Counted from the first letter of the stretch, positions 1 through 7,756 are shown. The stretch is 64,000 nt of DNA from Pseudomonas resinovorans NBRC 106553 (GCF_000412695.1 NC_021499.1:2108001-2172000); one strand, 5' to 3'. The notes: a model not told the origin generated them from the sequence alone. A program made the numbers and translations.

Positions 1-2
1 GG

Positions 3-494
3 AAGGAGTGGCAGCTTCGTGATGACGAGAGCTACGTAAAGCAAGCCGTTGTTTGTTTGGAGCGGGCCTTTAGCAAGGTTAGGCCGAATCCAAATCGAAG
101 CTTTCCCCTGAGAAGCCGATTGCTATGGCTAGAGTGCGCGCGACTCATTCTGACAGCCGAATCAATGGCGAATAACATTAAAACCGCTGGCTTCAAGGCG
201 ATGTACGAAAGCGAGCGTGAACATTGGCGGGGGCAGTTCAGAAACTTGTTCGACCCAGAAAATGAGATGTTTTTAGTATCCAATTTACCTACTTACTTTG
301 AAAAAGGTAAATATGGCGATGAAGCATTGGAGCATAATTCTGTATACGTCATTTACGAATTCATGACTTGGCAAGATGAACAGCCAGACCCGATAAAAAC
401 CATCGACTACAAATGGAACCTAAAAAGAATCCTCCATGGTTATCGTGGAGCAAGGGAATACTTGCATAAATTTGATAAAAGTCTAAAAGACTAA
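3..494 (+). CDS. Hypothetical protein, 5' end cut by the window edge
   Basis: The frame is open from the first complete codon at base 3 to a TAA at 492-494. The visible part is 163 codons and the true start lies outside the window. A TTG at 57 could also serve as a start, but the in-frame sequence before it reads as normal protein, so I treat the gene as partial. The protein is hydrophilic and rich in Arg, Glu and aromatic residues, with no signal peptide or membrane segment. I do not recognise a family. It lies in the AT-richer element left of ffs and is followed within 10 bases by a hairpin terminator. Base usage differs from the GC-rich chromosome further right, which fits horizontally acquired DNA. 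Confidence 0.6.
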   Translation, partial: KEWQLRDDESYVKQAVVCLERAFSKVRPNPNRSFPLRSRLLWLECARLILTAESMANNIKTAGFKAMYESEREHWRGQFRNLFDPENEMFLVSNLPTYFEKGKYGDEALEHNSVYVIYEFMTWQDEQPDPIKTIDYKWNLKRILHGYRGAREYLHKFDKSLKD

Positions 495-499
495 TAACA

Positions 500-532
500 A
501 AAAGCCCCGGTATTCGCAGGGGCTTGCTTTTA
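500..532. terminator. Bidirectional hairpin terminator
   Basis: Stem AAGCCCC (502-508) pairs with GGGGCTT (519-525). It has an A-run on the left and T-rich bases on the right, so it can end both the rightward gene finishing at 494 and the leftward gene finishing at 538. Confidence 0.75.
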
Positions 533-537
533 CACTA

Positions 538-741
538 TCAATAATCCAGAAGCTTCCTGCCTGCTGGGAGCAAGCGTATCTCCATAAACTCGCCGCCATC
601 GTCATCTGAGGCGTCTACAGCGGCAACATAACCGCCTTCATACATTTCTTTGAGTAGCTTGAAATCCTTGTGGGATGCATTGATGCAATCCGGGAAAGTG
701 CCTTCTGCAATGGACTCTGCAATGGGGTAATAGGCTTTCAT
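538..741 (-). CDS. Small hypothetical protein (67 aa)
   Basis: The reading frame extends back to 801, but I place the start at the ATG at 741 because GGAGA lies about 8 bases upstream of it and the extra N-terminal residues look non-coding. The protein begins MKAYYPIAES, is acidic, has a DASDDDGGEF stretch near residues 44-53, and has no signal peptide or membrane helix. No family is recognised. The gene shares the terminator at 500-532 with its convergent neighbour. The repeat cluster at 770-814 lies just upstream of it and is a candidate control region. Confidence 0.55.
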   Translation of the reverse strand: MKAYYPIAESIAEGTFPDCINASHKDFKLLKEMYEGGYVAAVDASDDDGGEFMEIRLLPAGRKLLDY

Positions 742-769
742 GGGGCTGTCTCCAGTGTGGTTGGGCCTG

Positions 770-814
770 CTTACGTCAACACAATTAAGTTGACGGTTCA
801 AACGTTGACGTAAG
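770..814. promoter_or_regulatory. GTTGAC repeat cluster, candidate operator
   Basis: An 11-bp perfect inverted repeat, CTTACGTCAAC (770-780) and GTTGACGTAAG (804-814), brackets a further GTTGAC at 789-794. Three copies of GTTGAC/GTCAAC therefore occur in 45 bases, two direct and one inverted, just upstream of the leftward small gene. The arrangement suggests a protein-binding site. No convincing -35/-10 pair could be fixed with confidence. Confidence 0.45.
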
Positions 815-870
815 TGTCATCTTGGAAATCTATAAAATTCCACTTTTGGCACGCCGTTTTCCAGAGAATG

Positions 871-899
871 AAAAGCCCCGACACTTGGTCGGGGCTTTT
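871..899. terminator. Bidirectional hairpin terminator
   Basis: Perfect 11-bp stem AAAAGCCCCGA (871-881) / TCGGGGCTTTT (889-899) with a 7-base loop. It sits directly downstream of the leftward small membrane protein gene ending at 901. Confidence 0.85.
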
Positions 900-900
900 C

Positions 901-1125
901 TTATTGCTTAACAGGCTGTCGGAATCCGCGAATAACCCACACAACCAACCATCCCACCACTTGCATTCCAGCCACACCGATGATCCCCCAGAGGATGAAA
1001 GCGTCATCCTTTCCGCCACCCCACATCACATTTTCGATGTAGACGAACAAACCGAACAGGTAGATCAACGAAGCCAACACCCACAGTCTGAACCAACCTT
1101 TACGACTATTTATGTTAAAGCTCAT
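901..1125 (-). CDS. Small two-helix membrane protein (74 aa)
   Basis: ATG at 1125 is preceded by a strong Shine-Dalgarno (GGGAGGGG, about 5 bases upstream). The protein has two predicted transmembrane stretches, roughly residues 12-32 (WFRLWVLASLIYLFGLFVYI) and 43-66 (FILWGIIGVAGMQVVGWLVVWVI), joined by a short Gly/Asp-rich loop, with a basic N-terminus (NSRKGW). No family or function is recognised. The terminator at 871-899 follows immediately, so it is a monocistronic unit. It belongs to the element carrying the integrase. Confidence 0.7.
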   Translation of the reverse strand: MSFNINSRKGWFRLWVLASLIYLFGLFVYIENVMWGGGKDDAFILWGIIGVAGMQVVGWLVVWVIRGFRQPVKQ

Positions 1126-1157
1126 GGATTCCCCTCCCTACGGGTTTGGGGATTATG

Positions 1158-1251
1158 ACTTAACCCTGAATGGAAGGGAATGGCTCTGGCCAGCGCTATA
1201 TGAACGTGTAGAGAGGTCAGCGATAATTGCGCTCTACATGCAGGGTTAAGT
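1158..1251. repeat. Nested inverted repeat
   Basis: Outer arms ACTTAACCCTG (1158-1168) and CAGGGTTAAGT (1241-1251) are an 11-bp perfect inverted repeat. Inner arms TGTAGAG (1207-1213) and CTCTACA (1232-1238) form a second stem inside. A folded single strand would give a long interrupted hairpin. Confidence 0.6.
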
Positions 1252-1491
1252 GAATGCATTCAGAATGGGTTCAGCTTGTAGATCAGAGGATGCGACCTAT
1301 GCAGCCATGCTTGAGCGAAGCGAGGTGCTGCATATGTTTGTCCGTCTCTATGCGTGCATTGGGTCACGTATCAAGTCCATGATGCTGCCATCATGCGTTG
1401 AAGGATACACTCCCATAGAGCATTTATCAGAAGGCGAGCCGGGGTACAAATGTACCAATCCCCGGCCCACAGAGCCCTTATATTTGTAATT

Positions 1492-1509
1492 CATGGTCGG
1501 GCGACCATG
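1492..1509. repeat. 18-bp inverted repeat
   Basis: CATGGTCG (1492-1499) and CGACCATG (1502-1509) are perfect complements separated by two bases. Function unknown. It lies between the GCCGGGG hairpin (1438-1466) and a GC-rich tract. Confidence 0.6.
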
Positions 1510-1758
1510 CACTACGAATGAGGCGTTTACATTTACTAGGGGGTAACCGAGGGGCTCTTCGCCCCCGCCCTCGGGCGCCCTCGCGGGTCGGGAGGATGGC
1601 CCTGCTAGGGCGAGTTAATACTCTGTGTAGTGCGTATCAAATCGGATGACGGAAGGTCATTTAATTCGATACATTTATAGTATTTGGGATTTCAAAGAGA
1701 GATGTACCACCCATGCGGATCTCGCTTCGCTTCAGTCATGACCGCATGATCAGATGCT

Positions 1759-1840
1759 TTCTATATCTGTCGTTAAATAGTTTTACAGTTGACAGCGAGG
1801 ACAACCTTTGTCGGATGTCCCCTTCTATATCTGTCGTTAA
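1759..1840. repeat. 18-bp direct repeat pair
   Basis: TTCTATATCTGTCGTTAA occurs at 1759-1776 and again at 1823-1840, with starts 64 bases apart. The second copy ends two bases before the stop codon of the leftward gene at 1842. The copies could be protein-binding iterons or the trace of a small duplication. Confidence 0.65.
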
Positions 1841-1841
1841 T

Positions 1842-2606
1842 TCAAGCTATCAAGAATTCCGGTGTATCGTCGCAGAATTCATACACATCATCGAATCCGC
1901 ATATGCCAATTTCTTGCTCCAATTGCACCAGCGTAGCCGGATGACGGTCGAGGTAGAGGGTAATTCCACCTAATGCAACGCTTGCTGCCTTCACGAGACG
2001 TTGGGCCTGCCTTGCACTCATGGGTTCGAAGTCGTGGTTTAGAATCGATTGCATGACGCCTTGAACTGAAATGGCAGACATGCACAAGACCCGTATTACA
2101 TCGGCAGGGGATACACTGTAACGTCCATTTATAACGCCGGGCCCTGTATGGATTCCTCCAACAATAAAATCATCAAGCCAAGATGGCTTGTTTGTCGCTG
2201 CAATTTGCATGACTTGGGCCAGTGGGTTCTCTACAGTCTTCGCAGGGCGCCCTCTTTTCGATTTGGGAAACTGAATAATATTCTTTGATGTGGATTCCTC
2301 TGTATTGAGTTTGACTTGCTGGTCTTGGTCTTGGTCTTGGGGTGCGAGTTCAGAAATCCCATCGATTGAAAAGAAGCGTCTTGTCTCAATCTCAAGGAAA
2401 AGCTCTTTCGGCGTGGTGGGAGTGTGGTAGTCGTACGGTTCCGGATCGTACTGAGAGTGAATATACTCACCTATAATTTCACCGGTTTTTCTATTGACGA
2501 CGCTGCCATCTACAACAATTGCTCGCTTTTCCAGAAGAGCAAGATGGATGTCAGAGAGATCGAAGGCGGTAGTATGTTGGGTGGTACTGTTGACGCTATG
2601 ATTCAT
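1842..2606 (-). CDS. Hypothetical protein (254 aa) of the integrated element
   Basis: I choose the ATG at 2606 because TAAGGAAAC lies about 7 bases upstream. A TTG at 2630 in the same frame has no such site. The N-terminal third is hydrophilic and carries a QDQDQDQ run encoded by tandem CCAAGA-type hexamers. The middle has a basic patch (SKRGRPAK, about residues 115-122) resembling an AT-hook-like DNA-binding stretch. The C-terminal half (from about residue 135) looks like a compact helical domain. I do not recognise a family. A DNA-binding or replication/maintenance role is inference from the GRP motif and position only. A hairpin with a T-run lies upstream (2683-2745). Confidence 0.7.
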   Translation of the reverse strand: MNHSVNSTTQHTTAFDLSDIHLALLEKRAIVVDGSVVNRKTGEIIGEYIHSQYDPEPYDYHTPTTPKELFLEIETRRFFSIDGISELAPQDQDQDQQVKLNTEESTSKNIIQFPKSKRGRPAKTVENPLAQVMQIAATNKPSWLDDFIVGGIHTGPGVINGRYSVSPADVIRVLCMSAISVQGVMQSILNHDFEPMSARQAQRLVKAASVALGGITLYLDRHPATLVQLEQEIGICGFDDVYEFCDDTPEFLIA

Positions 2607-2682
2607 TTTAGTTTCCTTATTGAGTTTCAATTCATAGGCGATTTCCTATGTAGGTTGGTGCTGCCGATTTGCAAAACCCAGA

Positions 2683-2745
2683 AACGAAAAAACCTCCGTG
2701 CAAGGCATTGCTTTTCGGCAATGGTCGCGTGGAGGTTTTCGTTCT
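2683..2745 (-). terminator. Large terminator-like hairpin upstream of the 254-aa gene
   Basis: On the minus strand a long outer stem (AACGAAAACCTCC against GGAGGTTTTTTCGTT, with a two-base bulge) encloses an inner GCATTGC/GCAATG stem. The outer 3' arm contains a run of six T's. It lies about 80 bases upstream of the start at 2606 and could end an incoming leftward transcript or act as an attenuator for that gene. Confidence 0.5.
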
Positions 2746-2925
2746 GAGAGTGTCTGCTGGGCAGGTTGGCGATTATATTTGAGTGCGTTGATGGTTGCAA
2801 CTGCTGTAATGATTTCGAGCTGCCAAGTTTTAGATAATTTAGAAAACAGGGGAGAGGAGCGGGTTGGCTTAACAACTCCCACTGTAACCACTGCAGTATC
2901 TGGGGTTCGGCTCCGATGATCTGTG

Positions 2926-2997
2926 TTTGTACAATTTTAAATTAATTGTTAGTCGGCTGTTCAGAGGCCTGTTGCGTGGTGTCATTTTTGTACAATT
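2926..2997. promoter_or_regulatory. Repeated TTGTACAA palindromes, candidate operator
   Basis: TTTGTACAATT occurs at 2926-2936 and 2987-2997, with starts 61 bases apart. Each copy contains the palindrome TTGTACAA. Between them is an AT-rich inverted repeat (ACAATT ... AATTGT, 2931-2949). The region lies between the leftward 254-aa gene and the integrase 3' end and would suit a regulator-bound promoter zone. Confidence 0.4.
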
Positions 2998-3096
2998 CAA
3001 CATACCCCCGTCAAAACCTCCTACGCTGCGTTTACGAGGCGCTTCGGCTTCTTGTAGGTCATCCTGTAGGGTCGGGGTACGATCGTCGCGTATACG

Positions 3097-4452
3097 TCAA
3101 TTCTGAGGGGATGAAGGTTCGAGGCATTGGATTGACGTGATGGCATCGAGCATCGCCTTCAGCGGTAGTCGGCTCCCGTATACACCGAACGTCACCGAAC
3201 CGTCCTCGTGGCCAACCATTCGTTTTACCAGTGAGTCTTGCACGCCAGCTTCCCGCAGGTCGTCAATGAAAGTGTGCCGGAAGCTGTGGAATGCCTTTCG
3301 CGGATCGTTGATACCGAGCTTGACCTTGTATCGACCGAACCACTTGCTGGGAGCATGGCCATACTTGTCGCGAGTCGCTTCCAGATCGGGAAACAGGCGG
3401 GAGTGGTCAGCAGCTCTGACGGCCTCCACATGCTCCAGCAGTCCGAGACTCAGTAGCTCATGGTGTATGGGCAGTATTCGGCGACTGCTCTGGTTCTTGA
3501 GTTGCTGACCTTTGCGGCTGTCGTCAAAGCGGATGCACGGAATGCCTTGCACGGTAGTGACGTCATCGACGTGCAACTGGCAAAGCTCTTCTAGTCGAGC
3601 ACCAGTGAATCGGGCTAGGAGGGGCAGCCAGTATCGCCACGGATGTTTGCGGGCCACGTTGGCAAGCGTTTCACGGTTGAGCAGGGTTCGTAGCTCGCTG
3701 GGTTCGAATGAGAGGCGAGCATCCTTTGCAGCGCCAGCCATGACCTTCATTCCAGTCAGCGGATTCTGTTCGATGTAGCCGTTGGCCTTGCACCAATTAA
3801 AGAAGGCCGTCAGCTTCCGTAGCCGGTTATTGATCGTTACGGCGGTGATGGTCTGGTAGGTCATCGTCGAGTCGACCACCTGCCGCAGTGTCATGCCTTT
3901 GAACTCGGGGCGTTGGGCAAAATACTGCGGGCACCTTGCCAGTCGTTCCTTGAGGATTCGGGATTGCTCCATACCAAACGACAAGGCAGGCATATCGCCC
4001 ATCAACTCGAAGAAATCGCGTAGGGCGCGTTCCACGTCGAGCGTGCTGACGGTTCGCCAAACACTGCTCCGCTTGCCTTCCTCTATATACAGCTTCGCCA
4101 GACTGGCCAGTGTTGGGCCGTCCGTTGCTTTGCTGACGCGCTTGGTCGAAGTCTTTGCCGGGCTGGCTGTGATCGTCGGAACTGGTGTGCTGGTTCGCCA
4201 CTCTGCACACAAGGCCAGCAGCTTGCGAGGTTCAGTTAGGGGGTGGCTACTGATGTGCTCGTGTACTCGACGGGCAAGCTCAGATGCGATGATTACGGCG
4301 GTTTGACGGTCCCTGACACCGAGACTTAAGCGGAGAGTGGTGCGGTCGGGGTAGAGGTGCTTAGGTAGCCGCAAGTTCAGGTAGTACGCGGCTCCGCGTC
4401 GAGTGATGTAGGACAAAGTGGTACACCAGAGTGGTACAGCAGAGTGGAACAC
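3097..4452 (-). CDS. Tyrosine recombinase/integrase of the integrated element
   Basis: A 451-residue site-specific recombinase. The N-terminus (SYITRRGAAYYLNLRLP, about residues 14-30) matches the DUF6538-type arm-binding domain of many Pseudomonas island integrases. The central region is a SAM-like core-binding domain. The catalytic domain shows the expected residues: Arg in TGARLEELCQLH, HSFRHTFIDD (HxxR), and GHEDGSVTFGVYG with the conserved His and the nucleophile Tyr. The frame opens with a GTG at 4452, but a TTG at 4416 would start exactly at LSYITRRG and leave the tandem 13-bp repeats (4417-4454) wholly upstream, so the start is uncertain. The gene begins about 90 bases from ffs, which makes the ffs region the likely integration site. 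The distal element boundary is not in view. Confidence 0.93.
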   Translation of the reverse strand: MFHSAVPLWCTTLSYITRRGAAYYLNLRLPKHLYPDRTTLRLSLGVRDRQTAVIIASELARRVHEHISSHPLTEPRKLLALCAEWRTSTPVPTITASPAKTSTKRVSKATDGPTLASLAKLYIEEGKRSSVWRTVSTLDVERALRDFFELMGDMPALSFGMEQSRILKERLARCPQYFAQRPEFKGMTLRQVVDSTMTYQTITAVTINNRLRKLTAFFNWCKANGYIEQNPLTGMKVMAGAAKDARLSFEPSELRTLLNRETLANVARKHPWRYWLPLLARFTGARLEELCQLHVDDVTTVQGIPCIRFDDSRKGQQLKNQSSRRILPIHHELLSLGLLEHVEAVRAADHSRLFPDLEATRDKYGHAPSKWFGRYKVKLGINDPRKAFHSFRHTFIDDLREAGVQDSLVKRMVGHEDGSVTFGVYGSRLPLKAMLDAITSIQCLEPSSPQN

Positions 4453-4454
4453 GG
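4417..4454. repeat. Tandem 13-bp repeats at the integrase start
   Basis: Three head-to-tail copies on the plus strand: AGTGGTACACCAG (4417-4429), AGTGGTACAGCAG (4430-4442) and a degenerate AGTGGAACACGG (4443-4454). They overlap or abut the integrase start codon. Such arrays near an integrase gene are typical arm-type integrase sites or autoregulatory operators. Function here is inferred. Confidence 0.65.
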
Positions 4455-4542
4455 CTAGTCACACCCCAGACTTTTGACGGCCTATCAAGTTCGAAATTGA
4501 GCCAGAAATGGCTATTGAAATGACGCCCGTATCAGCCTGAAA

Positions 4543-4661
4543 GCCCCGTACCATAAGGATTTAAACGATCAGCGAGCAGGCTTGCCTGCCAACCCGGTCA
4601 GGCCCGGAAGGGAGCAGCCGCAGCGGTGAAATCGTGTGCCGGGGTGTGGCTGGTGGGGTCA
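4543..4661 (+). ncRNA. ffs: Signal recognition particle 4.5S RNA
   Basis: The conserved SRP domain IV core is present: GGTCAGGCCCGGAAGGGAGCAGCC, about 4596-4619, with the tetraloop GGAA. It is followed by the conserved 3' arm GTGCCGGGGTGTGGCTGGTGGGG. The 5' arm GCCCCGTACCA pairs with TGGTGGGGTC near the 3' end, giving the single-hairpin bacterial RNA of about 118 nt. It binds Ffh to target nascent inner-membrane proteins. An integrase gene sits on its 5' side, and the 5' arm still pairs, so the RNA appears intact. Exact ends are estimated from the pairing. Confidence 0.9.
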
Positions 4662-4686
4662 CCTCCAATCTCTCCCGTTACCCGTC

Positions 4687-5415
4687 TCAGCGGTAACGCG
4701 CCAGAATCTCCTCGATCTCCCCCGATTCCTTCATCTGTACCAGTGTGCGCAATATGCGCTGCGCGGGCACGGCCGGGTCATTGCGCACCAGGCAGCCGAT
4801 CGGTTCCTCCTCCAGTGTGCCCACGTCCACCAGATGGTCCGCATCCGGCAGGTCGCGGTTGAACCAGCCCAGGGCCAGTTCGTTGCTCAAGGCGTAGCGG
4901 TAGCGCCCGGCCAGCAGTTTCTGCAACACCAGTTCCTGGGTGCGGGCTTCGTCGCGCTGCAGGGCGCCTCGGTCGAACAAGCGTTGCAGGCGCGGGTAGG
5001 TGTAGCCCAGCACGGTGCCGATGCTTTCTCCGGCGAGGACGTCCGGGCTGGCCAGTGGCTGGCTGCCCTGGCGGGCGACTATCAGGTCGCGCTGATAGAT
5101 GAACGGCAGGCTCCAGAGGTATTCGTTGCTGTTGGCGACCCATTTCGGGCTGATGTAGCAGCGAACGTCGATTTCGCCTTGTATCAGTGCCAGTTCCACG
5201 CGGTTGCGTGGGAGCACCTGGATCTGCGCCGGCATGTCGAGGTGTTCGGCCAGGCGCAGGATCAGGTCGTGGAGGATGCCGCCCACCAGTCGGTTCTCCC
5301 GGAACTCGGCCAGCGGCATGGCCCAGCTGTCCACGGCCGAGAAGCGCAGCTTGGCCGGCGCGGCGCTGCCGACGGCGCTCCAGCACAGGAGCAGGGCGAG
5401 GACAAATGAGCGCAT
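4687..5415 (-). CDS. Periplasmic substrate-binding protein-like (SBP family 3)
   Basis: 242 aa from the ATG at 5415, chosen because AAGGGAG precedes it and the product then opens with a clear signal peptide (MRSFVLALLLCWSAVGSAAPA, cleavage about residue 20). The mature part follows the two-lobed family 3 binding protein pattern, with GGILHDLILRLAEHLDMPAQI, a GEIDVRCYISPKW segment and C-terminal QMKESGEIEEILARYR. No transporter permease or ATPase is adjacent, so it may be an orphan receptor or sensor-type binding protein. Its place between ffs and dnaX matches the Pseudomonas gene order (PA1531 position, from memory). Ligand unknown. Confidence 0.8.
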   Translation of the reverse strand: MRSFVLALLLCWSAVGSAAPAKLRFSAVDSWAMPLAEFRENRLVGGILHDLILRLAEHLDMPAQIQVLPRNRVELALIQGEIDVRCYISPKWVANSNEYLWSLPFIYQRDLIVARQGSQPLASPDVLAGESIGTVLGYTYPRLQRLFDRGALQRDEARTQELVLQKLLAGRYRYALSNELALGWFNRDLPDADHLVDVGTLEEEPIGCLVRNDPAVPAQRILRTLVQMKESGEIEEILARYR

Positions 5416-5557
5416 CGGGCTCCCTTGTCTGGGTGGGCGGTGCTCAACAATGCCCGTTGCCGGGCGGATTGAACAGGGCACCGTTCGCATCGGATGCAAT
5501 TTGTCCAACGCTCCGCTAGCATTAGCCCCTTCTGCTTTTCAGACGCGATGGATTTCA

Positions 5558-7756
5558 ATGAGTTATCAGGTTCTTGCACGCAAATGGCGCCCGCGCTCGT
5601 TCCGCGAAATGGTCGGCCAGACCCATGTGCTGAAGGCCTTGATCAATGCCCTGGACAACCAGCGCCTGCACCACGCCTACCTGTTCACCGGTACCCGTGG
5701 CGTGGGCAAGACCACCATCGCGCGAATTCTCGCCAAGTGCCTGAACTGCGAGACCGGCATCAGTTCCACGCCCTGCGGCCAGTGCTCGGTCTGCCGGGAG
5801 ATCGATGAGGGTCGCTTCGTCGACCTGATCGAAGTGGACGCCGCCAGCCGCACCAAGGTGGAAGACACCCGCGAACTGCTCGACAACGTGCAGTACGCCC
5901 CCAGCCGCGGTCGCTACAAGGTCTACCTGATCGACGAAGTGCACATGCTCTCCACGCACTCGTTCAACGCCTTGCTGAAGACCCTCGAAGAGCCGCCGCC
6001 CCACGTCAAGTTCCTGCTGGCCACCACCGACCCGCAGAAGCTGCCCGTCACCATCCTCTCCCGTTGCCTGCAGTTCTCCCTGAAGAACATGCCGCCGGAG
6101 CGGGTGGTGGAGCACCTGACCCACGTGCTCGGCGCCGAGAACGTGCCGTTCGAGTCCGATGCGCTGTGGCTGCTGGGTCGCGCCGCCGACGGTTCCATGC
6201 GCGATGCCATGAGCCTCACCGACCAGGCGATCGCCTTCGGTGAAGGCAAGGTACTGGCTGCCGACGTGCGCGCCATGCTCGGTACCCTCGATCACGGCCA
6301 GGTCTACGGCGTGCTCCATGCCCTGCTGCAGGGCGACGCCCGCGCGCTGCTGGAAGCCGTGCGCCAGCTGGCCGAACAGGGCCCCGACTGGATCGGCGTG
6401 CTCTCGGAAATGCTCAATGTGCTGCACCGCGTGGCCATCGCCCAGGTGCTGCCGGATGCCGTCGACAATGGCCAGGGTGACCGCGACCGCGTGATGGCGG
6501 TGGCCCAGGCGCTGCCTGCCGAAGACGTGCAGTTCTACTACCAGATGGGCTTGATCGGCCGCCGTGACCTGCCCCTGGCGCCGGACCCCCGTAGCGGCTT
6601 CGAGATGGTGCTGTTGCGCATGCTGGCGTTCCGTCCGGCGGATGCCGATGGCACGCCAAAGGTCCAGCTAAAGGACCCGGGGATCAGCCAGGCCACGGTT
6701 GATCCCCGGACCAGTCAAGTGGCCGGAGCCGCCCCGTCGGCCCCGGTTGCCGTTGCTCCGTCGCAACCGGCACCCGCACCTGTGATTGCCCCAGCGCCCG
6801 CCGTCAGCCAGCCTGTCACGGCTCCGGCTCCGGCTCCGGCTCCGGTGGTCGAAGCGACAGCGCCCGCACCTGTGGTCGTCGAGCCGAGCGAGGCCGCCGT
6901 CGAGCAAGCCGCGCCGGTTGCCGCCATCGCGCCCGTGGCCGAGGTGGTTGCCGCGACTGAGCCTGCTGTCGAAGCGGTTGCCGAGGTAGTCGTCGAGCCG
7001 GTTCCGCAAGCTGCGGTGGACGTGCCGGTCGTGGCCGTCGAAGCCCCGGCCGAGGCGATCGACCTGCCGTGGGAGGAGCCAGCCGCTCCGCTTGCCGCCG
7101 CCCCTGTCGCCGACCCGCAGCCCGAGCCCGTACCCGCCGCAGAGACCATTGCGGAGGTCGCGCTCGTACCTGTGGCGGCCGAGCCGGTCGCACAAGTTCA
7201 ACCCGAAGTGGCCGTGGCCAGCGACGATGCCGACGACGAGCCGCCGCCCGGTGATTACGACGACTACTACGAAGCTGGTGCCGACAGCATCGCCTACTTG
7301 GATGATTTCGCCCCGGCGGAAGAAGCCAGCGCCGCGCCGGAAGTGCTGCCTGCCTCCCAGCCGGCCACGGGGCTCGCGGCCGAGTGGCTGGACCTGTTCC
7401 CGCGCCTGGGGTTGTCGGGCATGACCGGCAATATCGGCGCAAACTGCAGCCTGGTGGCGGTGGAGGGCGATGTCTGGCGCCTGCACCTGGACCCGGCGCA
7501 GAGCGCGCTGTACAACGCCACCCAGCAGCGCCGCCTGAACGATGCGCTGAACCAGTACCACGGCCGCCCCCTCAAGCTCGAAGTCGAGGTGCGCCGCCCC
7601 GAGCAGGAAACCCCGGCCCAGGCCGCCGCACGCAAGCGTGCCGCTCGTCAGCGCCAGGCGGAAGAAGCCATTGCCAGCGATCCGCTGGTGCTGAAAATGA
7701 TCCAACAGTTCGGCGCCCAGGTGCGTGCCGATACCATTGAACCACTTGACCGCTGA
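5558..7756 (+). CDS. dnaX: DNA polymerase III subunit tau/gamma
   Basis: 732 aa from the ATG at 5558 ([15 protein letters not shown], the conserved start). The clamp-loader ATPase shows Walker [10 protein letters not shown] (about 45-53), a zinc-binding cluster with Cys in CLNCETG...CGQCSVC (about 64-79), Walker B/DEAH-like DEVHML and the sensor SRC motif ILSRCLQF. Residues about 385-590 are a long Ala/Pro/Val-rich tether with APAPAPAP runs. The C-terminal tau domain that contacts the polymerase alpha subunit begins near [16 protein letters not shown]. No A AAA AAG slippery heptamer was found, so there is no visible signal for an E. coli-type short gamma product. First gene of a dnaX-ybaB-recR set. 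Confidence 0.97.
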   Translation: MSYQVLARKWRPRSFREMVGQTHVLKALINALDNQRLHHAYLFTGTRGVGKTTIARILAKCLNCETGISSTPCGQCSVCREIDEGRFVDLIEVDAASRTKVEDTRELLDNVQYAPSRGRYKVYLIDEVHMLSTHSFNALLKTLEEPPPHVKFLLATTDPQKLPVTILSRCLQFSLKNMPPERVVEHLTHVLGAENVPFESDALWLLGRAADGSMRDAMSLTDQAIAFGEGKVLAADVRAMLGTLDHGQVYGVLHALLQGDARALLEAVRQLAEQGPDWIGVLSEMLNVLHRVAIAQVLPDAVDNGQGDRDRVMAVAQALPAEDVQFYYQMGLIGRRDLPLAPDPRSGFEMVLLRMLAFRPADADGTPKVQLKDPGISQATVDPRTSQVAGAAPSAPVAVAPSQPAPAPVIAPAPAVSQPVTAPAPAPAPVVEATAPAPVVVEPSEAAVEQAAPVAAIAPVAEVVAATEPAVEAVAEVVVEPVPQAAVDVPVVAVEAPAEAIDLPWEEPAAPLAAAPVADPQPEPVPAAETIAEVALVPVAAEPVAQVQPEVAVASDDADDEPPPGDYDDYYEAGADSIAYLDDFAPAEEASAAPEVLPASQPATGLAAEWLDLFPRLGLSGMTGNIGANCSLVAVEGDVWRLHLDPAQSALYNATQQRRLNDALNQYHGRPLKLEVEVRRPEQETPAQAAARKRAARQRQAEEAIASDPLVLKMIQQFGAQVRADTIEPLDR

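Larger units (their letters stand above)
1126..1841. other. 716-base stretch without a convincing gene, rich in inverted and direct repeats
   Basis: No frame here has good coding character or a credible ribosome site. It contains a nested inverted repeat (1158-1251), an 8-bp inverted repeat TATGCAGC/GCTGCATA near 1298-1334, a GC hairpin GCCGGGG/CCCCGGC (1438-1466), a perfect 18-bp palindrome-like element (1492-1509), a GC-rich tract (about 1541-1613), an imperfect inverted repeat (1635-1671) and an 18-bp direct repeat (1759-1776, 1823-1840). It could be a structured RNA, a transfer or replication origin of the element, or a regulatory zone. The sequence does not decide between these. Confidence 0.5.

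Noticed and set aside
1250..1489. 79-codon ORF in the structured zone
   Set aside because: Weak start context, no family resemblance, and it runs through several inverted repeats. Treated as non-coding.
1126..1841. Structured zone considered as a retron or group II intron
   Set aside because: No reverse transcriptase gene is in or near the window's left part, and no domain V-like hairpin was recognised.
2646..2891. 81-codon minus-strand ORF across the large hairpin
   Set aside because: GTG start without a ribosome site. The sequence overlaps the terminator-like hairpin, so it reads as chance.
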